Origin: Pseudophaeomoniella oleicola
Lineage: Eukaryota > Ascomycota > Eurotiomycetes > Phaeomoniellales > Phaeomoniellaceae
DNA length: 64,000 bases
Assembly (NCBI GenBank): GCA_003868215.1
Contig: QWDQ01000021.1
Coordinates: 62,001-126,000 of the forward strand
Direction: 5' to 3'
In this document: one piece after another, positions 57,101 to 64,000 of the stretch
How positions within the stretch are numbered: the first letter of the stretch is position 1
Layout of the letters: each line of letters begins with the position of its first letter
Notes under the pieces: model-generated
What the model was told of the DNA's origin: nothing
Database searches by the model: none
Seen by the model: the letters and a program-made list of their open reading frames with translations, nothing else
Translations under genes and position numbers: made by a program

Positions 57101-59092
57101 TGTCTTTAACGGATTGTGAGGAGAGAAATGCCTGCAGCCTATCCAAGCAGCCCATTCCGGCGACCAGAGAAGTATATGAGGTCAAAAGTTCCCTTGCCGG
57201 ATTGGTCAACAACGCAATGATGGCCAGCGAGGTAAAAGTCTGGGTGGTGGTAAGCCTTGAAGAATGCTGAGCAACAGATTGAATGGTGAAGATAAGGAAG
57301 ACGAGAAATGGCCCGACTGTTACAGGTATCATCGCTGCCGAATATCAGCGCTTGTAGCAATGCTGCAGAGATGGAACTTTCACTCACACACAACATTTCG
57401 AGTGATACCAATCTTTCTGAAACTTGCTCCATGGTCTAATTCACGAGTTCGCTGGGCTTGAACAATGTTGCTGAGAAAAGCCGAAAGTCCCATCATCTTT
57501 ACGCTTTTCATGGACGAAAGCATAGAGGATGTCAGTGCCACACGTCGTTGTACCGCTCCAACCCAACTCTTCTGCGCTGGCCCAATCCTTTTGGCAAGCT
57601 GGAACGCGCCGTAAACCGATCCTTCGCCATTTGTCAGCTATGCAGTTCTTCACGACAGAATTACGCTCATGGTCACTGACCTGCTACAGTGATCACTGGA
57701 CCAATGCAAATCCAACCTACTTGCCGTTCTAAAAGCCAGAGTCCGATGGACAGTTCGACAACACGTGCCCAGACTTCAGCCACACTTTGTAAGCTGACGG
57801 CCACTCGATCTACATCGGTACTCATCAAGGTCACTGCTTGTAGTTCATCATAGACCCCCGCGGGTAATGTCAAAGTTTTGGCATAGATTTGAGATACCAT
57901 TCCACCCCGAAAGATGGTAATCATGCGATAGAGGCGGTGTTGGTAATGCACATTAGAGAGCTAGATATCTATCAGCCACAAGATCTGACATAACGGGTAA
58001 GGGTGATTCTCACAGAAAGTCCAAGGTATACGAGCCCTGTTGCGGCAATCAAGCCATATCCATCGTTCGGATCCGTATGGTTGTCAGGGCTGCTCACCCA
58101 GTTAATCGCTCGTGTGATCAAGAATGGTTGACAGAAAGTGAAACCAATCAGGCAAAGTCGGGGAAGGACAGTAAACATCAGCGGCCATCGTAGGTAATGT
58201 AGCAGAGTGATCACAAAAGCCCATCGGCCGTTCGATCCATCTATGTACCGTCAGCACATGAACGCACAGTCGCCAGTTTGAAGTCAGATCTTACACTTTT
58301 GCCACGATGTCTCCATTTGGATCTGCAATCGCTCGGACACAAGCTCATCATCGACGGCGTAAAGGTCATCCAGCGACAGGAGTCTTCGAAAACCAGCAGA
58401 AAATAAAGGACTCAACCACCAGAAAAGGCTGCGATTAATGATACCACTGGTTTCTTCCGGAGATAAATTCTTGAATGGCCGTCGGAGCCATGATCGCTTA
58501 TTGATAGCTTCCAGGCACAATAAGGCGATCTCGGTTCCTAGTGCGACTGAAGCTACGATTGATATAGCATCTTCTTCGCCTCGCAGATACAAAGTCCGCA
58601 GTTGAGTGGCATCAAAGATGATGGTGAAAATCAAATAAACGCAGATAAGTGTAGAAGGCCGCACCGATCGGGTATGTTCCACGTTGGACAGAACAAGAAT
58701 TACGAGAGCACTGAGCAACGACAAGGCAGCGGCGGCAATCGACACCTTTGTGGCCGGATGGATGGACCATAATGTCAATAACACTATACGCAAGCCAACC
58801 AAGACGGCTGCCACAGCCTACATCAACCGCCAGATCGGATCAGCCAGTATCCCGCTTCATTGAGGCAGAGGTAGGTCCTTACGGCTTTCGTGCCTCTGAT
58901 CGGATGCGGGAGGATCTTGATTTCACACCGAATCAGATGTAAGAGTCGCCAGGGTGCCAAAAAGAGCAACAGCACTGACGGGCCGATGGACAGGATGCTC
59001 TGCTCAAAGACAAGAGTGAAATCGAAATCATCACGACATCCTCTGACGATAGGCCCAAATACATTATCACCGGCCTGACAATTGGAACCCAT
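54123..59092 (-). CDS. ABCC-subfamily (MRP-type) full-length ABC transporter
   Basis: Thirteen exons: 59092-58883, 58817-58295, 58240-58014, 57960-57681, 57621-57388, 57334-56592, 56536-56374, 56314-55988, 55929-55818, 55764-55577, 55518-54906, 54853-54773 and 54717-54123. They sum to 4296 bases, 1431 residues; all twelve introns are 52-65 bp GT-AG. The N-terminal TMD0 opens MGSNCQAGDNVFGPIVRGCR then DDFDFTLVFEQSILS. NBD1: Walker A GPVGSGKST (about 637-645), LSGGQKQRL (731-739), Walker B STVLLDDVLSALD, with Asp in place of the catalytic Glu, as usual in ABCC. NBD2: GRTGSGKSS (1230-1238), signature LSKGQ (1330-1334), LVLDEATSSMD with E1357, H-loop H1388. The membrane domains restart after VTHAVRHLRLADQ. 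Typical cargo: organic anions, conjugates or toxins, at plasma membrane or vacuole. Substrate unknown. The apparent frame break near 55960 is the 55930-55987 intron (branch GCTAACG), not damage. Confidence 0.94.
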
Positions 59093-59936
59093 GAGGGACT
59101 TCGTTTGACTGGTGTATCTGGGAGCTGACTGTTCTAAGCCCCGCGTTCCTTTTCAGGGACGATAGATAAAGAGCGATTCTGCTCACTGGCACCAGGAATA
59201 CAAACGGCTCAACATATAGATAGGGAGGGACAGAAATTGGTTACGAGGTATACAGATCTGGAAGATATAGTCGTAGGATGATGCAGTAATCTGGAAAGAC
59301 AATTGATGCCGTTGTGTTCTGAGCTGACCGACAACAGCCCGGTAGCCGCGAGGGGGAACCAGAGGACATGCCCCCAATATAACCCCGGCCATTATAGAGT
59401 AACTTACCCCGTAGAGAGCATGGAGATCCATAGAAAGGATAGGTCTAGACATGCAGAGACCTCGGTCAGTAAATAGTACTACGTAGTAAGCATAACCCGC
59501 GAGAATAACGAATCATCATGATGAGCTTCCAGATAAAAGTTGGGTCAAGATAAGGTAAATGAAGCCTTTCCGTTCGGTTGCCCAGAAGCTCCCCATCGAG
59601 TTAGCATCGAGTGCAGTACGAACGCGAATGTCTCACTCCAAACACATCGATCTAATCCGCAAAGTTACATGACTAAATAGGGATATACCGAGGATGAACT
59701 CCCTACGATGATAGCTTCTCCCTTCACTACTAGAACGTCCAGAGTTGCGTGCTAAAGGCACATCTCTCCTCATTATATTTAAGCATGGTTAAGGTAGGCA
59801 TGTTATGTAATTACTGTATAGTCATTGCATCACCTTCATCTCGCCATTTCAAAGGCTTACCAGATACTCTACCATTGTGGTGGATACAAAATGACAGTCT
59901 CTCTTGATGCAATATTGTATCTGAATTATCAGTCTA
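59093..59936. other. ABC transporter upstream region
   Basis: No gene. Contains a TACTACGTAGTA palindrome at 59477-59488. Carries the ABC gene promoter (minus) and the 3' flank of the oxalate decarboxylase gene (minus). Confidence 0.5.
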
Positions 59937-61490
59937 TCACAGCTCCATTCGTTCAGTATTATTATCATCATCTTCAAATGGTGCCTTGATCTCATCCTTT
60001 CCCGCATCCTTGATTTCCTTCAAGAAGCGCTCTCCGGATTTCCTGTCGTTGGCGAAGATATGGTCCATGACCATCCTCTGGGGTGTCTCTCCAAGCCATT
60101 GGAACAAGGAGAAGTCTTGGAACTGATCCGCTCGGAATATTTCTAGGACTTCAATAGGTTCGTCGTCACTCAGGTTCTCGATGAAATGGCCCATGTTCTT
60201 TGGCACGATGCCAACGTCGCCGGCCATATAGTCAAAGGTACGTGCGGTACCTTCAGCTGCGAAGATTGTGACACGGGCTCTTCCGTGGATGAAGAAGGAC
60301 CATTCGTCTGCGTTGGGATGCCAATGCATTTCACGTAGAGCTCCTGGCTCTATAGTCAGGTGTGACGCGGCGACTGTCTTGGAAATAGGAAAATTGGTCG
60401 AATCAGCAATACGGACTTGCCCTCCTGTGGTATTTTTGGGTTCCTGAGCAAGCATTTTGTGCGTGAATTGGTGTTTCGACTTCTTGACATGCTTGCCTAC
60501 CGGCTTTTCCTCACTGATTGGACCGGGAACGGAGCCTTGGAATATGTACTTCTCTGATTCAGGAATATGATCGAAGACCTCAGGAGCAAGGTGGAAATTC
60601 TCTGCAATGACAGATTTGGGCGTGTGTGCTGCACAAGGTCAGTCGAAGTTGGGGCAACGGCGATGATAAATGTTCCAATCTTGAAGAGCACATACCGAGC
60701 CAATCCGTCAATAAGAAGGTAGACTCCTCCGAAAAGTTCCCATCGTCAAAGATGAGCAAAAACTCGGTTCCATTCGGACTCAGACCTTGAAGCGAATGTG
60801 GATGACCAGCAGGGAAATACCAGAGATCACCTTTCTCCAGGTCATCCATGAAGTTGCCTCCCTCTAAATCAAGAGCAGTGACTCGAACGTTGCCTTCAAG
60901 AACGTACGCCCATTCAGCTTCTTTATGCCAATGCAATTCCCGAATGACTCCTTCATCGAGACGCATATTGACCCCGGCAAGCTCAACGCTGGTTGGCAAC
61001 TCGCGTATGGTGGTCTGACGGGTCCAGCCCCCTTCCTGCATTGCTGTTAGAGATCTCTAATTCTCCAGAATACATCTCATAAAGCTCTGCTCACTTCGAT
61101 CCTGACATGGGAATCCGCAAAACTCCACCTCATATTCTTCATATTGCCATGATCTGTCGTCGGTGGTCGAATCATGTCCGGATTCTGCTGTTCGCGATTC
61201 CTGTTCCTGGGACCCAACATTGTAGCACCATCTCCGTTTCGGAATGGGAGAGGATGCAACCCTTCGCCTACTGAGTCGACTTTGTGATCATGTTCGTCCC
61301 TGTGCTTCCTCGTGAATGGTGGGATGTGTTTCTGATGAGCGGGGGGTAGATCCTGGTTACCATTATAGTCGTTCAGGTATCGTTGCCGGGGACTGTCTTG
61401 GACTGGGATCGACAGCGTGAGGGCGCCAAGAGATGTCAGAAGCAGGAACAATTGGGCTGTGGCAGCGCCGGCGGAACCAAGGAGTTGCAT
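59937..61490 (-). CDS. secreted bicupin oxalate decarboxylase
   Basis: Three exons, 61490-61095, 61035-60696 and 60628-59937 (introns of 59 and 67 bp), giving 475 residues. ATG 61490 starts a signal peptide ([20 protein letters not shown]...). A disordered His/Arg/Asp-rich pro-region follows (about 35-125). Cupin 1 manganese ligands: H167, H169, E173 in [11 protein letters not shown] and H212 in [10 protein letters not shown]. The lid loop reads SEEST (234-238), the Glu-containing type linked to decarboxylase rather than oxidase activity. Cupin 2: H347, H349, E354 in [12 protein letters not shown], with GHFIEN completing the site. Reaction: oxalate to formate and CO2, extracellular or wall-associated in fungi, detoxifying or buffering oxalate. 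Joins [12 protein letters not shown] and [20 protein letters not shown] fit the family. Confidence 0.95.
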
Positions 61491-62351
61491 CACGAGCGAG
61501 TGATGGGATGCTCTGAAAGATAAAACAATATAACGAGTTTGTATGGCTATCTATCGTAGTCCTCGATATTATGCCACTCTATACCTCACCAATAATCCAG
61601 GCAACATGGATTATTATATAAACATCAAAACAACTTTTGAGCCAAAATAAACTCATTCACCATCCATCAACATCAACGTCACTATTTCCCGTAGGTACCT
61701 GACATAGGTACGGCGTTTATTTCCTAGCATGCATGCCCCATTTTCTTCCTCCTTCCCCCCGGGTAAACGTTTTGGGCCATTCTTTTCTTTTATTTCTTTA
61801 TTCCGGGGGAGAAGACGGGTTACAAGGTTTACTTATCAATTGCCGCGAATGAAACTTAGGGAGAAAAAGACATCACCGCCATGGATGACGTGCATGAGTA
61901 TTCGATGATGATCGGGCTCCATCTCCGTTACTGACGATCATCTATTATATCAGTAAGATAGCTACATACCTCGATACATGCACATGTACCTAAACTCAGA
62001 CTGTCAAATGAATCGGCACAAAAAGCACAGACCATGCGACAAACGACAAAAGTAACGAGATCGGCTCCAGAACTCCGGAGCTGCTGAGAAAAAGAAAAGG
62101 GAAAGTCCTGCTGATGGAATCAATATTGAGGGGGAAAAGGATTTGAAGAAAGGAGAGAAAAAGAACATTCTGCTCTGATTCTCAAAGTGTTGTACTAGCA
62201 ACTTCGACATTCGACTGGTTTACTGTGTTCTCCTTTGCCTGCGGTATATCTCACACGTAACTTTCTCGTGGTCATCTGTCGCCGGTCATTCTGCGTCTTC
62301 CATAGGCTAGCCAGATAGCTGTATGAAGTACGGCTACGCACAGCTACAGAC
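61491..62351. promoter_or_regulatory. divergent upstream region, oxalate decarboxylase / DUF1275
   Basis: No coding frame. Shared upstream DNA of two divergent genes, with a TATA-like element for the decarboxylase and an AG-rich stretch at about 62085-62170. Confidence 0.5.
61614..61620 (-). promoter_or_regulatory. TATA box of the oxalate decarboxylase gene
   Basis: TATATAA on the minus strand about 125 bp upstream of the ATG at 61490. Confidence 0.5.
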
Positions 62352-63269
62352 ATGGCCTCGACCAGCTCTTCCTACGGTACCTTGCCACCACACAATGCAC
62401 CACGACAAAATGGTGGTGGACGCTCAACAGATGAAGAAGAACGCAGCACCCTCCTACCCTCGAAGCCCAGCAATAGCTCCTCCTTCAACATCCGCGATCA
62501 CCTCACCGCCGACGTGGGCCGCCACTGGACCGACCTAATCCTCCTCTTTTGTTATGTCATCACCGGCCTCCTCGACAGCTCCTCGATCGCCATCTGGGGC
62601 TCCTTCGTGAGCATGCAGACCGGCAACACCGTGTATCTGGGTTCGGGACTGGCCGAATTGCCACACCCGTCCTCCGATCGATGGATCAAGTCCTCGATCT
62701 CGATCGGAGCTTTTTGCCTGGGCTCGTTCTGTTTCAGTCGGTTCCATCGCCGCTTTTCGCCGCGCAGGAGGTGGGTGCTCGCTGCGAGTTTCACGGTGCA
62801 GGCGCTGCTCATCGCCGTAGCGGCAACGATCGTGACCGTCATCCGCTCCGGAAGCGGTTCTTCTGGGAATACCAAGGCCGAACAGCAGCAGCAGCAACAG
62901 CACCAGGAACGTCATCTGGAATGGGAAGTCATCGTGCCACTCGCTCTCGTAGCCTTCCAAAGCTGCGGCCAGGCCGTCACGAGTCGTGCTCTGCAGTACA
63001 ACAGCCTGACCAGCGTCGTCCTGACGAGCATATACTGCGACCTCTTCTCGGACGCCCAGCTGTTCGCGTTACGGAACGTGGAACGGAACCGCAGAGTTGC
63101 CGCACCTTTGTTGTTGTTGTTAGGCGCAGTCCTGGGGAATCTGATCTCACGCAGCGCGTCAGGTATAGGCGGGGCTTTGTGGACGGCTGCTGCATTGAAG
63201 GGCTGCATCGTGATCACATGGCTCGTCTGGGAGAAGGAACCGTGGGCGGAAGTGGAGCACGAATCCTGA
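62352..63269 (+). CDS. DUF1275 (YoaK-like) multi-pass membrane protein
   Basis: Single exon, 305 residues, with ATG at 62352. A disordered cytosolic N-terminus (about 1-55) precedes about six hydrophobic segments. The DUF1275 hallmark is present: LILLFCYVITGLLDSSSIAI, WGSFVSMQTGNTVYLGSGLA, then KSSISIGAFCLGSFCFSRF, and later ALVAFQSCGQAVTSRALQYN followed by SLTSVVLTSIYCDLFSD. The last helices (PLLLLLGAVLGNLISRSASG and ALKGCIVITWLVW) close the protein. A glutamine run (seven Q/H residues near 185-192) lies in a loop. Members are widespread in bacteria and fungi with no assigned biochemical role. Transport has been proposed from topology only. Confidence 0.88.
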   Translation: MASTSSSYGTLPPHNAPRQNGGGRSTDEEERSTLLPSKPSNSSSFNIRDHLTADVGRHWTDLILLFCYVITGLLDSSSIAIWGSFVSMQTGNTVYLGSGLAELPHPSSDRWIKSSISIGAFCLGSFCFSRFHRRFSPRRRWVLAASFTVQALLIAVAATIVTVIRSGSGSSGNTKAEQQQQQQHQERHLEWEVIVPLALVAFQSCGQAVTSRALQYNSLTSVVLTSIYCDLFSDAQLFALRNVERNRRVAAPLLLLLGAVLGNLISRSASGIGGALWTAAALKGCIVITWLVWEKEPWAEVEHES

Positions 63270-63684
63270 CAATAGGAAATCAAATCAAAGTTATCACCGT
63301 CTATGTCAAGTATTATCGTCACCTGAAAGCGTGCTCAACTGCTCCCGAAAGGAGGTCAATCATCTCAAAAACATGAAGAAGTTACAGGACTTGCTTTTGG
63401 GAGATGGTGAATCGGCGCCTCACAGAGGCTTTTCTATTATCTTGGTATCCGTTGAAGGATACATTCCTAGGCTACGCTCCCTGTCCAACCAGGGGTTGTC
63501 CTGATGACTTAGTTTAGTGTTCATTGCTTCATTTCAAGCATCCATATAAGATCTATGCGTTGAGCACAATCTCCAAGAAAATTCCTCTTGCTTTTACCGA
63601 AACGCCCAGAATGCCCAATATGCCGTAGCCCGATTTCCGCAGGGACATGATGAATGTCCGGGGTATGATCCAAGAAAGACACGA
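63270..63684. other. convergent intergenic region
   Basis: 3' flanks of the DUF1275 gene and the S-adenosylhomocysteine hydrolase gene; nothing else recognised. Confidence 0.5.
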
Positions 63685-64000
63685 TTAGTAACGGTAGATT
63701 TCACTCTTGTATGGTCCCTCAGTGGTAAGACCAAGGTACTCAGCTTGGACGTCAGTCAACTCGGTGAGCTCAGCGTTGACATGGTCAAGATGGAATTTAG
63801 CGACCTGCTCATCAAGGATCTTGGGCAAGACGTAAACACCAACTTCCTTCTTGCCAGACTTGCCGAATTCGATGTGCTTGCTGCAGAACTCCTCGTCCTC
63901 ACCCTTGTACAACATGATCTGAGCAAGGACCTGGTTGGAGAATGAGCAGGACATGACAAAGCTGGAGTGTCCAGTAGCGCATCCGAGGTTGACAAGACGA
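63685..64000 (-). CDS. S-adenosyl-L-homocysteine hydrolase, C-terminal part (cut by window end)
   Basis: About 105 C-terminal residues, open to the right edge. Text [20 protein letters not shown], then [20 protein letters not shown] and the invariant end ([38 protein letters not shown]), is diagnostic of the family. It includes the terminal Lys-Tyr segment that reaches into the neighbouring subunit's NAD site (here K in PYKSEIYRY). The enzyme reversibly splits S-adenosylhomocysteine to adenosine and homocysteine, keeping methyltransferases active; it is a cytosolic tetramer. The segment [20 protein letters not shown] corresponds to the spacer usual in fungal enzymes. The start and any introns lie beyond the window. 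Confidence 0.95.
   Translation of the reverse strand, partial: RLVNLGCATGHSSFVMSCSFSNQVLAQIMLYKGEDEEFCSKHIEFGKSGKKEVGVYVLPKILDEQVAKFHLDHVNAELTELTDVQAEYLGLTTEGPYKSEIYRY

Noticed and set aside
1-64000. tRNA genes, transposons, virus-like elements or a secondary-metabolite cluster
   Set aside because: No B-box-like tRNA core, terminal inverted repeats, transposase, integrase or reverse transcriptase text, and no PKS, NRPS or terpene synthase seen by reading; a search with dedicated tools could still find small items.

Overview
The window looks like a chromosome segment of a filamentous ascomycete (Pezizomycotina, probably Eurotiomycetes, the class being a guess). The signs are short 46-76 bp GT-AG introns with CTRAC-like branch sites, fungal-specific families (DUF7707, But2 C-terminal, S28 peptidase, bicupin oxalate decarboxylase, ABCC transporter with many small introns), gene-free stretches of up to 3.4 kb, and an intergenic palindrome of the form TACTACGTAGTA. 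I recognise 20 protein genes by family and support two more hypothetical ones. I saw no rRNA, tRNA, CRISPR array, virus-like element or transposon.

Left part (1-28.9 kb) is mostly housekeeping: a hotdog thioesterase (-), a secreted GPI-type DUF7707 protein (+), MSH3 mismatch repair (-) facing away from a CHK2/Rad53-type FHA kinase (+), an M1 aminopeptidase (+), a tandem of VPS37-like ESCRT-I subunit and an unknown ORF (-) divergent from SF3A2 of the U2 snRNP (+), a small unknown gene with a 7-nt first coding exon (-), a secreted alpha/beta hydrolase (+) and a LARP1-like La-motif/DM15 protein (+).

Middle part (30.9-49.6 kb) is sparser and more accessory: an alpha/beta hydrolase with a very long disordered head (+), an APC amino-acid/GABA-type permease (-), two zinc-ADH-family dehydrogenases (+), one lacking the structural-zinc cysteines, and a But2-domain secreted protein with a 21-bp-unit repeat (+). 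Three deserts of about 3 kb separate these.

Right part (50.2-64 kb): secreted S28 serine peptidase (+), pyridoxal-reductase-like aldo/keto reductase (-), a 13-exon ABCC transporter (-), secreted oxalate decarboxylase (-), a DUF1275 membrane protein (+), and the 3' end of S-adenosylhomocysteine hydrolase (-), cut by the window edge.

Gene models were built by eye. Exon sums were checked to be multiples of three and junction residues were compared with what I remember of each family. I ran no search. The strongest candidates for something undescribed are the repeated 12-16 bp palindrome, restricted to intergenic DNA, the VPS37/unknown-ORF stop-start arrangement, and the micro-exon gene.
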